A DNA stretch of 64,000 nt from Thalassotalea marina (GCF_014656435.1 NZ_BNCK01000006.1:188001-252000), one strand, 5' to 3'; positions 24,954 to 34,337 are shown, numbered from the stretch's first letter. The notes: generated by a model not told the origin, from the letters alone. Translations and numbers: made by a program.

Positions 24954-26261
24954 TTAGTTTAGTTTTAATGTGTCTATGTCTTGGTAACTACTGTAAGGAC
25001 TGGTAATGACTTGCTCGCCAACTTCAAGCCCTTCAATAACTTCAATGTATTGATTATTTCTGCGACCCAAGCGAACTTGTCGTTTAACCGCTTTAGAGCC
25101 ATCACCACTGACAACAAATAACCATTTACCGCCGGTGTCTTGATAAAATGCGCCATTAGGTATTAGCAAGGCTTTGCTCGCATCACCCAAGGTTAATTTG
25201 GTTTGTACGGTTTGACCTCGGCGGATGTCAGTTGGCTGCTGACCATCAAACGTCAGATCCACTTCAAATTGGCCGTTCACTACTTGTGGGTAAATTTTGC
25301 TGATCACCAATTGGTAACTATCAAATGAAGCCGATTGGCCAATATCAACTCGTCCTAAATAAAACTCATCAATAAAGGCGGTGATCTTATAATCGTCTGG
25401 TGTATCAATTTGGCCTAAACGTTCACCTCGGCCGATACTTTGACCTATTTCAATGTTAAATCCTGACAACTTACCGGCAACTGGCGCTTTAACACTCATG
25501 TTGTCTAGGTTTTGACGAGAAATCTCTAAGTTACTTTCTAATCGCGAACTGGTTTCTTTTAAAAACTTTAGTTGCTCTTCTTGCATACGAGTATCTGATG
25601 CTTGGCTTTCTAAGGTGATTTGTCTTCGGCTTTTATACCAATCTAATCTGTCTTGGGTGTCTTCAAACTCTGATTGATTTACCGCCCCAGTCGCCAATAG
25701 CTCTTGTTGCTGCTTGACTTGACGTGATAACACTTTAATTTGATATTCAATATCAATTAGGTTGCTTTTATGTCGAAGACGATTTTGTTCTAGATTCAAC
25801 TCAATGGAACGCATACTGTTTAACTGTTCAGCCACGCGCGCTTCGTTACTTAATACGTTTAGCTGTAAAGACGCATTGGACAATTCAACAATTAACTGGC
25901 CAGCTTTTAATTCAACACCATCTTCAACCAGTATTTTTTCAACTCGTCCACCTTCTATCGCGTCTAAGTAAACAGTTTTTGCTGGTGCCACTCGACCACG
26001 AACGGGAATAAAGTCTTCAAAGGTTCCCTCAGTTACCTTAGATAAAATGATGCGCTGATCATTAACAGATAACACTTTGCCGTTGTTTGATGAAAGGCTT
26101 GTTAATAACAACCAAATCAAGGCGATGCCGACCACGCCATAAACAATCCAGATCAGTGTTTTGTTTTTACTCGTTTCCACTTTTCTATCCATGCCAGAGC
26201 CTGACACTGTTTGTGGCTTTGACTCATTCACCGCTTTCAAGGTATTCCCCATAATATTCAC
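24954..26261 (-). CDS. HlyD/RND-type periplasmic adaptor of the second exporter
   Basis: 435 residues from a GTG at 26261; an ATG at 26252 gives 432 and is equally plausible. One anchor at ~34-55 (IWIVYGVVGIALIWLLLTSL). Lipoyl halves are at ~85-115 (VYLDAIEGGRVEKILVEDGVELKAGQLIVEL) and ~245-275 (MSVKAPVAGKLSGFNIEIGQSIGRGE), separated by a coiled-coil hairpin. Beta-barrel and membrane-proximal domains close the protein. First gene of the exporter operon. A sigma-54-like promoter lies 38-53 nt upstream, so expression is probably set by the divergent response regulator. Confidence 0.9.
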   Translation of the reverse strand: MNIMGNTLKAVNESKPQTVSGSGMDRKVETSKNKTLIWIVYGVVGIALIWLLLTSLSSNNGKVLSVNDQRIILSKVTEGTFEDFIPVRGRVAPAKTVYLDAIEGGRVEKILVEDGVELKAGQLIVELSNASLQLNVLSNEARVAEQLNSMRSIELNLEQNRLRHKSNLIDIEYQIKVLSRQVKQQQELLATGAVNQSEFEDTQDRLDWYKSRRQITLESQASDTRMQEEQLKFLKETSSRLESNLEISRQNLDNMSVKAPVAGKLSGFNIEIGQSIGRGERLGQIDTPDDYKITAFIDEFYLGRVDIGQSASFDSYQLVISKIYPQVVNGQFEVDLTFDGQQPTDIRRGQTVQTKLTLGDASKALLIPNGAFYQDTGGKWLFVVSGDGSKAVKRQVRLGRRNNQYIEVIEGLEVGEQVITSPYSSYQDIDTLKLN

Positions 26262-26298
26262 TTCGCTGTTAATGCCGTAAATCTTCTAGTTATCTAGT

Positions 26299-26314
26299 TA
26301 CAAGAAACGTTCCA
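26299..26314 (-). promoter_or_regulatory. Sigma-54 (-24/-12) promoter for the second ABC exporter operon
   Basis: On the minus strand the 16 bases read TGGAACGTTTCTTGTA, against the consensus TGGCACG-N4-TTGCW. Spacing is exact, the -24 GG is kept and the -12 reads GT in place of GC. The predicted mRNA start is near 26289, about 28 nt before the adaptor start codon. Confidence 0.65.
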
Positions 26315-26376
26315 AAACATATCTAATTGAATTTTATTGATTTTTTAAAATAACGTTAGAATTTCAAAGAAAAAAC

Positions 26377-26416
26377 TGTACGTTTACGAACACTAGGTGT
26401 ACGTTATTGAACACTA
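26377..26416 (+). promoter_or_regulatory. Tandem 19-bp operators (UAS) for the NtrC-type regulator
   Basis: TGTACGTTTACGAACACTA (26377-26395) and TGTACGTTATTGAACACTA (26398-26416) differ only in the central three bases and lie 21 bp apart, two helical turns. Each holds an imperfect dyad TGTNC-N6-GNACA. They lie about 88-127 nt upstream of the predicted sigma-54 start, the usual range for enhancer sites of NtrC-family activators. They also lie close to the regulator's own start, so autoregulation is possible. Confidence 0.65.
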
Positions 26417-26435
26417 TGCAATGGGGAGTAATATC

Positions 26436-27854
26436 TTGAAACAACCGGCAAAAATCTTAATCGTGGATGATGATCAGGACATTCTAGTCGCAGGAAAGTT
26501 GCTCCTTAAACGCCACTATTCTCAAGTCGATATTTGTAATCGACCCGAGCAATTACCTACTCTGCTCGCTGACTGTGAATTTGATTTGATCTTACTTGAT
26601 ATGAACTTTGGTCCAGGTGAAAGCAGTGGTGAACAAGGTTTTTATTGGCTATCTCAAATACTGAAACTTCGCCCCGACAGCATCGTAATTTTGATCACCG
26701 CTCATGGTGGCATCGACATCGCCGTAGAAGCTATTAAACAAGGGGCAACCGATTTTATTGCCAAACCTTGGCATAATGAAAAAGTTCTGGCGACCATCAG
26801 CACCGCATTAGAGCTACATAAGTCACGACAAGAAACCAAGTCTTTACGTGCAGCAAACCAAGCTTTAGTGCAAGCTAGTACCGCCAGCGCCCAACACATT
26901 ATTGGTAACTCCAGCGCTATGCAACAGGTACACGAGTTGGTGAACAGAGCCGCTCCAACAGACGCTAACGTACTCATTTTAGGAGAAAATGGTACTGGCA
27001 AAGAGTTAATCGCTAAAGAGCTACATTTAAAAAGCGCACGAGCACAACAAGTGTTTTTGTCGGTTGATTTGGGCGCTATTACTGAAACCTTATTCGAAAG
27101 TGAATTATTTGGTCATAAAAAAGGCGCTTTTACTGGTGCTCAACAAGATCGCGTCGGTAAAATTAAAGCCGCCGATGGTGGCACCTTGTTTCTTGATGAA
27201 ATAGGCAATTTACCCCTTCATTTGCAAGCTAAATTGTTAACGGTATTAGCTCAACGAAAAGTAACCCCAGTCGGCGCTAATCAAGAAGAAGCTTTTGATG
27301 TTAGGATCATCGCCGCCACCAATGTCGATAAACATGCTCTACTTGATGAAGAAAAATTCAGACAAGATTTATTATTTCGCTTAAATACGGTCGAAATAAC
27401 CTTACCGCCCCTAAGAGAGCGAAAAGAAGATATTGCAGCTATTGCCCAGCATTATGTTGATATCTACGGCAAAAAGTACCAAAAATCACCACTAACACTA
27501 GCAGATAACGCCGTTGAAGCACTGACTCATTATCATTGGCCTGGTAATGTTAGAGCGCTACGTCATGCGGTTGAACGTGCCGTTATCATGACAGACAACC
27601 AAGCCTTATCCGCAGACGATTTTCAACTTAAAAACACTGATGTTTCAGTTTCAGCTCCAGCTTCGTCATCACAAGTGCAACCAACCATTACCGCACCAGA
27701 AAATGATAGCGGTGAACTCAATTTAGAAATCATCGAAAAACAAACCATCAGCCGCGCTTTGAAACAACATAAATACAACATCAGTCACGCAGCAAAAGCA
27801 TTAGGGTTAACCAGAGCGGCCTTGTATCGAAGGATGGAAAAACATGGACTTTAA
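26436..27854 (+). CDS. Sigma-54-dependent response regulator, NtrC family
   Basis: 472 residues from a TTG at 26436, chosen because GGGGAG (26422-26427) is about 8 nt upstream and the product then opens at the receiver (KILIVDDDQD). Receiver ~1-120 with phospho-acceptor D55 in LILLDMN. AAA+ domain ~145-375 with Walker A GENGTGKE, the sigma-54-contact loop GAFTGA and a GGTLFLDEIG Walker B. A Fis-type helix-turn-helix ends the protein (ISHAAKALGLTRAALYRRM). The intact GAFTGA loop shows it should activate sigma-54 promoters. The divergent ABC operon with a matching promoter is the evident target. The kinase gene overlaps its end by 11 nt. Confidence 0.93.
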   Translation: MKQPAKILIVDDDQDILVAGKLLLKRHYSQVDICNRPEQLPTLLADCEFDLILLDMNFGPGESSGEQGFYWLSQILKLRPDSIVILITAHGGIDIAVEAIKQGATDFIAKPWHNEKVLATISTALELHKSRQETKSLRAANQALVQASTASAQHIIGNSSAMQQVHELVNRAAPTDANVLILGENGTGKELIAKELHLKSARAQQVFLSVDLGAITETLFESELFGHKKGAFTGAQQDRVGKIKAADGGTLFLDEIGNLPLHLQAKLLTVLAQRKVTPVGANQEEAFDVRIIAATNVDKHALLDEEKFRQDLLFRLNTVEITLPPLRERKEDIAAIAQHYVDIYGKKYQKSPLTLADNAVEALTHYHWPGNVRALRHAVERAVIMTDNQALSADDFQLKNTDVSVSAPASSSQVQPTITAPENDSGELNLEIIEKQTISRALKQHKYNISHAAKALGLTRAALYRRMEKHGL

Positions 27855-29190
27855 AAAGTTTTCAATGCTCATCGCTGGAAGAACTATTCTAGCCATGATA
27901 ACCCTAGTATTTTTAGTGCTATGTATTACTGCTGATGGCTATCACGCAGCTTCGATTATTCTCACCGCCTTATTAGGCATTCAGTTGTACACACTAATTC
28001 AATTTGTCAGCCGAACTAATGCTGAGTTAACACGATTTTTCAGTGCTGCTCGTTATGCAGATTTTTCTCAGCGCTTTGACTTATCAAAACTAGGCGCAGG
28101 GTTTGATGAACTCGGTGATGCCTTTGGCGACATATTGTCACAACTACAAAAAGCAAGAAATGAGCAAGAGCAAGGGTTACGGTATGTTAAAGCCGTGGTA
28201 GAGCATGTACCTGTACCACTATTAAGCGTTAACGAAAAATACCAGTTAACCCTGTGGAACAATAGTGCAAGGCGCTTGTTTGGTACACATGCGGTTATCA
28301 ATATCAATGACCTTGCTCAGTTTAATTCAGATTTCCCAGCGCGGCTTTTATCACTAAAGCCAGGTGAACGTTCATTACTAACTATTGCAATTGATGGGCA
28401 ACAACAGCAACTTAGCATTGCCGCTACACAAGTTACGGTTGATGGCAAAATAGAGCAGCTGATCAGTTTGCAAGACATACACTCAGAATTAGCGTCAGCA
28501 CAACTTGATGCGTGGCAAGATCTAGTTAGAGTGTTAACCCATGAAATCATGAACAGTATTACGCCAGTCGCTTCACTAGCCAAAACAACGGTCGATTTGG
28601 TTGACGACATCAAACCTAAAGTTTCGCCGCAATGCCAAGATGACTTAAACGATATTAGTGAAGCGGTGCAAACCGTAGCAAGGCGCAGTGATGGATTAAT
28701 GCAGTTTGTCTCTAGTTATCGAAAATTAACTAGGCTGCCAGCACCAAATAAACAAACAATTTGTGTCAAAGATCTACTGACCAATATGGCGTTATTAGCT
28801 GAACAAAACTGGCAAGATAGCAATATTGCGCTGAAGATTTCAGTACTGCCAGACACATTAACCCTTTTTGCCGACCGAGAGATGATTGAGCAGGTATTAT
28901 TAAATTTACTGCAAAATGCCCAACATGCGGTCAATAAAGTACAATCAGCAACAATTACGGTATCAGCCTTTATTAACATTCGTGGCAATGTAGTCATCGA
29001 AGTACAAGATAACGGCACTGGGATCCCTGACGATATAGCCGATAAAATATTTATTCCTTTTTTCACTACAAAACGAGATGGCTCAGGCGTTGGTTTAGCA
29101 TTAACTCGCCAGATTATGTTAGCCCATCAAGGCCATATCAATGTGAAAAGTGAAAAAAATCAAGGTAGTAGTTTTAGTTTGACGTTTTAA
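27844..29190 (+). CDS. Sensor histidine kinase, NtrB/NtrY-like, partner of the upstream regulator
   Basis: 448 residues. Two N-terminal spans with a very short periplasmic loop (~10-28 and ~34-52), then a HAMP/linker region, a PAS domain (~110-205, VVEHVPVPLLSVNEKYQLTLWN), the H-box VLTHEIMNSITPVASL with phospho-accepting H233, N-box LLNLLQNAQHAV, and G-boxes DNGTGIP and GSGVGLAL. The small extracytoplasmic part suggests sensing in the membrane or cytoplasm, for example envelope stress or an exporter substrate. It overlaps the regulator gene, so the pair is cotranslated. Confidence 0.93.
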   Translation: MDFKKFSMLIAGRTILAMITLVFLVLCITADGYHAASIILTALLGIQLYTLIQFVSRTNAELTRFFSAARYADFSQRFDLSKLGAGFDELGDAFGDILSQLQKARNEQEQGLRYVKAVVEHVPVPLLSVNEKYQLTLWNNSARRLFGTHAVININDLAQFNSDFPARLLSLKPGERSLLTIAIDGQQQQLSIAATQVTVDGKIEQLISLQDIHSELASAQLDAWQDLVRVLTHEIMNSITPVASLAKTTVDLVDDIKPKVSPQCQDDLNDISEAVQTVARRSDGLMQFVSSYRKLTRLPAPNKQTICVKDLLTNMALLAEQNWQDSNIALKISVLPDTLTLFADREMIEQVLLNLLQNAQHAVNKVQSATITVSAFINIRGNVVIEVQDNGTGIPDDIADKIFIPFFTTKRDGSGVGLALTRQIMLAHQGHINVKSEKNQGSSFSLTF

Positions 29191-29250
29191 ATATTGCCCC
29201 TGTGGTATACAGTTATCTAGTCAGGGAGATTTAGCTGGTAGTTTAAGGTA

Positions 29251-29274
29251 ACAGCAAAACAGTTATTTTGCTGT
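29251..29274. terminator. Hairpin after the histidine kinase gene
   Basis: ACAGCAAAA (29251-29259) and TTTTGCTGT (29266-29274) form a perfect 9-bp stem with a six-base loop. No T run follows on the plus strand, so termination is uncertain. Confidence 0.4.
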
Positions 29275-29340
29275 AACAAGCACCTTTAACGGAATATTAT
29301 CTACAAGCTAAACCCAAAAAAAGCAAGGAGAGCTAACATT

Positions 29341-29577
29341 ATGCAACCATATACAAAAGTATTAACAAAATCTAAACACGGGCTAGTCACAGGTACATTG
29401 CGAGGCATGGCCGATTACTACAACTTAAATCTTGCTGGCCTGCAATTTGTCTTTTTAATCGCCGCATTTTTTGGTGTTGGTATTATTTTATACGTCGTAC
29501 TGTGCATTAGTATCCCTTCTTATAAAGACCGAGCCGCTTTATTAAAAGAACGCCAAAACCAATCTTTAACACGCTAG
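29341..29577 (+). CDS. PspC-domain membrane protein
   Basis: 78 residues, one PspC domain: the soluble lead-in HGLVTGTLRGMADYYNLN (~14-31) and a membrane span (FVFLIAAFFGVGIILYVVLCISIP, ~37-60). In enterobacteria PspC works with PspB in the phage-shock response. No pspA or pspB is adjacent here, so this is a stand-alone PspC-like protein whose exact role is open. AAGGAGAG is about 9 nt before the ATG. Confidence 0.85.
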   Translation: MQPYTKVLTKSKHGLVTGTLRGMADYYNLNLAGLQFVFLIAAFFGVGIILYVVLCISIPSYKDRAALLKERQNQSLTR

Positions 29578-29823
29578 CTTACGGCCCTATCATATATTAC
29601 TGCGGCACTTTGCATATCAAACCTACATGCACATAGTGCCTTTAAAAACTTCACGTCTTATTGCGCATTGAAAAGTTTTTGACGATGCGTCACAATAAAC
29701 AACATTACTTTGTACTCTTAATAGTTTTTAAGCTATTTTTCACAAACACCGATGAATATAAGGCACAAATTAATATCACATCTAACCTTTAACCACCTTC
29801 TAAACTAAGGCAAAGCATTTACC

Positions 29824-30699
29824 ATGATTCGATTAATTCATTTGTTGAGTGTTGTTTTTATACTTGCTTCATTAAGCTTAAGTCAGCCAGTTGTCGCTGA
29901 AACAGCAGAAAAAACCGAAACAACCCAAGAGCCAGAAATTAAAGAGCCTTTATTTAAGCCTTTTATTGAACGGTATATTCTTGATGAATTAAAACAGCTT
30001 CGCCAAGATCAACAAGCGATGAAAGCCGAACTTGCCGATAAGGTGGCGACAATTCGATTAGATGCATCAGATCGCGCTATTCGCTACACCGCAGATACAA
30101 CAAACAATATTTTTTACATTATTACAGCCGCAGCTTCGATCCTTGTTTTATTGGGTTGGAAATCCATTAAAGATATCAAAGACTCAACGGAACTCAGCAT
30201 TAAAAAACGTGTTGATGAATTAACATTAGAGTACGAAAAAAGACTCGATAAATTAGAAGAAACGGTAAAAGAACGTTCTGATCAAATATTTGCTACTCAG
30301 AAAAAAATATCTGATAGCAATACTATTCACTCGCTGTGGATGCGCGCAGGGCTTGAGAAAAATGACACTGAAAAAATCAGAATTTACGATGAAATCTTAG
30401 AGTTAAGCCCGCAAGATGTTGAAGCTTTAACATACAAAGCAGATACCTTGCTCGACATGGACGAGGATTCTTGGGCACTGTCGCTAACAAATCAGGCTAT
30501 TGAATGTGATAATGAATACGCCCTAGCCTATTGGCAACGTGGTTGTGCTGAAGCCAAATTAGGCCAACATTCACAGGCCATAGAAGACATTAAAACGGCG
30601 TTAACACTGGCCAGCAATTTAAAAGAAGAATTAACCGACGAATCGTATTTTGACAGTTTACGAGACAATGAAGCGTTTCAAGAACTCCTACAAAGCTAA
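29824..30699 (+). CDS. Membrane-anchored coiled-coil/TPR protein
   Basis: 291 residues. Signal-type N-terminus (MIRLIHLLSVVFILASLSLS), an acidic linker, then a membrane span at ~97-116 (NNIFYIITAAASILVLLGWKS). A charged coiled coil follows (KKRVDELTLEYEKRLDKLEETV, ~126-150), then TPR-like helices (LSPQDVEALTYKADTLLDMDED, NEYALAYWQRGCAEAKLGQHSQAI). It is probably a scaffold. Family not recognised. Its last four bases overlap the end of the convergent CPBP gene. Confidence 0.75.
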   Translation: MIRLIHLLSVVFILASLSLSQPVVAETAEKTETTQEPEIKEPLFKPFIERYILDELKQLRQDQQAMKAELADKVATIRLDASDRAIRYTADTTNNIFYIITAAASILVLLGWKSIKDIKDSTELSIKKRVDELTLEYEKRLDKLEETVKERSDQIFATQKKISDSNTIHSLWMRAGLEKNDTEKIRIYDEILELSPQDVEALTYKADTLLDMDEDSWALSLTNQAIECDNEYALAYWQRGCAEAKLGQHSQAIEDIKTALTLASNLKEELTDESYFDSLRDNEAFQELLQS

Positions 30700-31412
30700 G
30701 CTTTATTGACTTGGGCATGATTTACATCACTGTTTTTGTAACGCCATGCTATCAGCCAAGTAACTAGGCAGGGAATAATAATTGCCTGCAGTGAGAAAAA
30801 TAAAAGCGTTAACAAGTTATTAAATTCGATGGCTTCCCCTTGTGGGACAAGCCATTGGTTGCCGATAGCTCCTGATGAAAATACAACCGCAGTGACAAAA
30901 TTCCAGCCAAAATGTAAACCAAGTGGTGCGTATATCGATTTCGTTTTTGCAAAGGCAAAAGCAAACATCCATCCACCACTTGCTGTTAACAAAAATATGT
31001 AAATCATTAAAACTAGGTGCGCGCCAAACAGTCCGTAACTAAACCAGTGGTAAATTCCAAAAGCAATTGCGCTTAATATGCACGCTTTAATCGAACCAAT
31101 ACGCTGAATGAGCAAATAAAGAATAGCCCCTCTAAACACCAGCTCTTCAAAAGCAACCGATTTAAACAGCCAATATGATGCATCTAACAAAGCTAGCCAA
31201 TCATAGGAAGGATTGATTTGATAATGGATATTTTTAAAATGCGCCTGCCATACAAAATTGATGGCGGCAAAACAGCCCATAATGACAATGCCAAGCACAC
31301 ATTCGAGCAGACGAGTTTTAGTAGGTAATATACCCAGTACAGTGATAGGCTCTTGCACCAGCCACTTAAGCAAAGCCCAAGAAATAAAAAGTAACACGAC
31401 TAAGCCAATCAT
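30696..31412 (-). CDS. CPBP-family intramembrane metalloprotease (Abi/CAAX type)
   Basis: 238 residues with about seven spans. The diagnostic motifs are E-E-x-x-x-R in AFEELVFRGAIL (~91-102), FGIYHW with its histidine (~121-126) and GLHFGWN (~171-177). These residues coordinate the catalytic zinc in the Rce1-like family. Bacterial members process membrane peptides or confer bacteriocin immunity; the substrate here is unknown. AAGGAA precedes the ATG. It is the last gene of a block of nine minus-strand genes. Confidence 0.85.
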   Translation of the reverse strand: MIGLVVLLFISWALLKWLVQEPITVLGILPTKTRLLECVLGIVIMGCFAAINFVWQAHFKNIHYQINPSYDWLALLDASYWLFKSVAFEELVFRGAILYLLIQRIGSIKACILSAIAFGIYHWFSYGLFGAHLVLMIYIFLLTASGGWMFAFAFAKTKSIYAPLGLHFGWNFVTAVVFSSGAIGNQWLVPQGEAIEFNNLLTLLFFSLQAIIIPCLVTWLIAWRYKNSDVNHAQVNKA

Positions 31413-31468
31413 TAATGAGTTCCTTTTTCAGTCTATTCCTCGTGTAAATGATATGACCTAATAACAGC

Positions 31469-31849
31469 TTATTGTATTAACCAAGCTGTTGCATCACCTA
31501 GGTTGTCAAAATATTTAATGTCGCCAGATATAAACCATGACCCGACTTTTGCAGCGATCTCCTGCCAATTTTTATTACCAAAGATCGCAATTTTACCAAA
31601 TTCATTGTTGTGTTTAAGGCCTAACTTAAAATCGTCCCAAGCAGCCCTTACTTCCCAACATTCAAGCTCAGTCGCGTCAATCAGTGCATCAACTTTTGGA
31701 TCTTTTACTGAGGCTAGTGCTGAATCAATCATAGGCGTAATAATTTCATAATCAGCGTGAGTAAGTTTGCCTACCGCTTTTAAATTAAGAAAGAAATGGT
31801 TATCTATACGCTCAATCCCAATGGACAAGCCATGTTTAACTGTATTCAT
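31469..31849 (-). CDS. SpoIIAA-like (STAS-fold) protein
   Basis: 126 residues. The pattern fits the SpoIIAA-like family: an N-terminal strand GLSIGIERIDNHFFLNLKAVGKLTHADYE, then VDALIDATELECWEVRAAWDDFK, and the KIAIFGNKNWQEIAAKVGSWF segment. The fold resembles STAS anti-anti-sigma domains, and some relatives bind lipids. There is no anti-sigma partner gene nearby. A strong GGAGAG ribosome site is present. Confidence 0.75.
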   Translation of the reverse strand: MNTVKHGLSIGIERIDNHFFLNLKAVGKLTHADYEIITPMIDSALASVKDPKVDALIDATELECWEVRAAWDDFKLGLKHNNEFGKIAIFGNKNWQEIAAKVGSWFISGDIKYFDNLGDATAWLIQ

Positions 31850-31956
31850 CTTAAGCTCTCCTTTAAATTACTGATGTTATTTCAAGCTTGCTCCTTACCT
31901 AATGGTTAAGCGAACAACAGAATTTATATAAAGCAAACTTTGATTATAGGTATAAG

Positions 31957-32235
31957 CTAACTTTTTTTAATCGCCAATAAATCCATAGCATCTATCAATA
32001 ACTCATCTTCCGCACTAGGAGAATTGAGTTGTAAAAACCGACCAATAAACAAACCACCAAGCATTAAAAAACCAGATGTATCCGAATGTTCAAGAGTTAA
32101 ATCAAAAACATTGAAGATTTCAGGAAAAAAGGCAACGATAAAACTTATGATTGCACATGCTAAATGTGTCCATTTATCTCGTTTTTGCTTTTTAACATAA
32201 CTTTCAACTTTGTTTGCAAATTCCATTTTGGTCAT
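31957..32235 (-). CDS. Small two-span membrane protein, orphan
   Basis: 92 residues, not recognised. A basic N-terminus (VESYVKKQKRDKW) precedes a span at ~24-43 (HLACAIISFIVAFFPEIFNVF) and a second hydrophobic segment at ~56-70. A short acidic tail ends the protein. AAGGA lies 6 nt before the ATG, so expression is likely. Confidence 0.55.
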   Translation of the reverse strand: MTKMEFANKVESYVKKQKRDKWTHLACAIISFIVAFFPEIFNVFDLTLEHSDTSGFLMLGGLFIGRFLQLNSPSAEDELLIDAMDLLAIKKS

Positions 32236-32348
32236 GATTTTTCCTTAATAATTAAAAGTTAACGCCTGTAATATGGCGAGTAATTAATTGACTAAAACGT
32301 GTGATAAAGGAATGTAAGTCAACTATAACGCATTCTTTAACTTACTTT

Positions 32349-32984
32349 TTATAAGCCAATATAGTCAAACACTTTGTTTTGTTTTTTAAAGTTCAATATT
32401 GACTGTTCATGTTCGAGCTTATCACCAACTAAAACAAAGTTAACACCAAGTTCTTTACAAGCTTCTAAATCCCAACTGCCATCACCAAAATATGTGAACC
32501 CTAAACCACAACTCTTAACAGCTCGCTTTTCCGCAATTTTCATAATTTCAATTCTTGAGTAATGATCATTAGCAGAACTAATTGGAATGCTCGAAACATC
32601 AATGCCAGCAGACTCCAGCTTTAAAATAGCACTTTCATACCAGCCTCCTGTTGCAAGCGAAATTGCAACATTTTCCTTCTTTTTTAAACTGGCAATAAAT
32701 GCAGCAGCACCAAGTATTTCATTAATTGGCTTTTTTGCGATTCGAGTTTGTATTTCAGATAAGAAGACATGTTTAATGCTTTCGAGAGCACTTTCAGTAT
32801 TTTCAATATGCTTTTCTTTAAAAAATTGATTGAGGATCCCAGAATCTGTCACGTGTTTATAGCGAGACCAGTTTGTATCAATCTCATATCCAGTAACTTG
32901 CTTCACGGCTTCGACAAAACACTCAGTATCAAAATCATATGATTCGATAAGCGTTCCATCAATATCAAACATTACATGGATCAT
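32349..32984 (-). CDS. HAD-superfamily hydrolase
   Basis: 211 residues. Motif I is FDIDGTL (nucleophile Asp ~7, acid/base Asp ~9). Motif II is the threonine in ISLATGG (~113-119), and motif IV is FGDGSWDLEAC (~175-185). The helical cap between ~15 and ~90 places it in the phosphoglycolate phosphatase/beta-phosphoglucomutase-like group. It should be a phosphatase for a small metabolite, substrate unknown. AAAGGA precedes the start. HAD genes are common in mobile cassettes, which fits the surrounding block. Confidence 0.85.
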   Translation of the reverse strand: MIHVMFDIDGTLIESYDFDTECFVEAVKQVTGYEIDTNWSRYKHVTDSGILNQFFKEKHIENTESALESIKHVFLSEIQTRIAKKPINEILGAAAFIASLKKKENVAISLATGGWYESAILKLESAGIDVSSIPISSANDHYSRIEIMKIAEKRAVKSCGLGFTYFGDGSWDLEACKELGVNFVLVGDKLEHEQSILNFKKQNKVFDYIGL

Positions 32985-33191
32985 TGTGAATGTTCCTTTA
33001 GCTCATAAAGCTGCATAAGCATCAAAAGCCCGTTTTACACTTCAGCGGATTCATCGATATTTAGTTCGAGTAATGCAGTCTTCAATCTAGCTCTATCCAC
33101 AAAACTTTCTCATATTAGTTTGTGATTAATGAATATTGCTTAAAAATTTAACAATAAGAATCTACTAAACCGAAGACACTGCATAGCTCGT

Positions 33192-33668
33192 TTAGTTTGC
33201 TTGTAATGAGTTTTTAACATCACTAATGTGCTTGCAAATATGAACGTATAGAAAAATAAGCCATATTTGAAATGGAATTACATCGATTGGCGTAGTAACA
33301 ATCTCTTGATTCCCGGGGAAGGTATACATGTAGTAAGCAAGCAAAGCTATAAGCATTGGTATTAGTAATGCGATGAACCTGATTGAGACCACAAAGTTAA
33401 TACTGAAAAAACGACCGAGAAAATCTGAGCCATTGGCACCACCATTTGCTTTGTAGGCGAAAAAAGTACCTGCGATAGGAATAATGAGATTGCTAATTGA
33501 ATAAACAGTATCCCAAATATTAGGGCTTTCAATTGGCATATACATCATAGCTTCCATGCCGATAACACTTAGACTTATGTATATAAATGCATAAATGAAC
33601 CGATCATTTTCCCTAACGTTGTCAGTTCTTATATCTTCTTTTAATTTTTCTATTTTCCAAAAATACAT
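33192..33668 (-). CDS. Four-span membrane protein, orphan
   Basis: 158 residues, not recognised. A charged N-terminus (KIEKLKEDIRTDNVRENDR) is followed by four spans at about 24-43, 50-70, 90-112 and 128-147. No catalytic motif. AAGGA sits 8 nt ahead of the ATG. About 200 nt separate it from the HAD gene, and I could not assign a function to that gap. Confidence 0.55.
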   Translation of the reverse strand: MYFWKIEKLKEDIRTDNVRENDRFIYAFIYISLSVIGMEAMMYMPIESPNIWDTVYSISNLIIPIAGTFFAYKANGGANGSDFLGRFFSINFVVSIRFIALLIPMLIALLAYYMYTFPGNQEIVTTPIDVIPFQIWLIFLYVHICKHISDVKNSLQAN

Positions 33669-33775
33669 CGATATTCCTTATAACTCGTGACGCTAAACTA
33701 AGCCGAAAAATATAGTTTGGTTAAAGTATTGAACGTGGTGAAATTAACCAGCTGTAACTGTTCCGTTTGATCACA

Positions 33776-34267
33776 TTATTGAGATTGTTTGCTTAATTCT
33801 GACTGCAGTTCTTTATGTAGTGCCTGCATTTTTGGAATAATGCTCTTTGAAGTTTCTTGCATTACTTGCATTGTAGCGTGCATTAGCTCAGGCATTTTTT
33901 TAAGCATCTTTTGACCTAGAGGAGACTGATAAAAAACTATTAATTCATCAATTTCCGCTTTAGTATAGACCTGAGAATAAGCTTCTATAATTGGTTCCTT
34001 GATTTTATCCCAGCTCATTGACTTAGCTAACATAGCGTGGAATTTTTTCTTATGTTTTTCATAGATTGGCTTTTGTTCGTCAGTAATATTTTTATTATCC
34101 GTCATTTGAGAAAATATCTGATCCATTTGCGCATAAGAAGCATCCAACATTGCTTGCATATCCGTAACTTCAAACATTTTTTCAATCGATTCCCTAACTC
34201 CAGAATCAGCATGACAGCTGCCTGAAATAGAAAAAGCAAAGACCAACGATACGATTAATTTTTTCAT
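33776..34267 (-). CDS. DUF2059-domain secreted protein
   Basis: 163 residues from the ATG at 34267, favoured over 34279 because TGGAGTG lies just upstream and the signal peptide (MKKLIVSLVFAFSISGSCHA) then starts at residue 1. The mature part is helical and matches DUF2059: IEAYSQVYTKAEIDELIVFYQSPLGQKMLKKMPELM (~90-125). The family is periplasmic and of unknown role. Confidence 0.85.
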   Translation of the reverse strand: MKKLIVSLVFAFSISGSCHADSGVRESIEKMFEVTDMQAMLDASYAQMDQIFSQMTDNKNITDEQKPIYEKHKKKFHAMLAKSMSWDKIKEPIIEAYSQVYTKAEIDELIVFYQSPLGQKMLKKMPELMHATMQVMQETSKSIIPKMQALHKELQSELSKQSQ

Positions 34268-34337
34268 AAAACACTCCATAGTTTAATTACATTCCATTTG
34301 ACCCATTCTAGGGCTTTTAATAGTTGGTTAAAATAAC

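Noticed and set aside
29251-29274. Small RNA gene between kinase and PspC genes
   Set aside because: Only one hairpin without T run or promoter is visible; not enough for an RNA call.
29341-30699. Phage-shock (psp) operon
   Set aside because: Only a PspC-like protein is present; no pspA, pspB or pspF adjacent, and the sigma-54 regulator upstream has a receiver domain and a different evident target.
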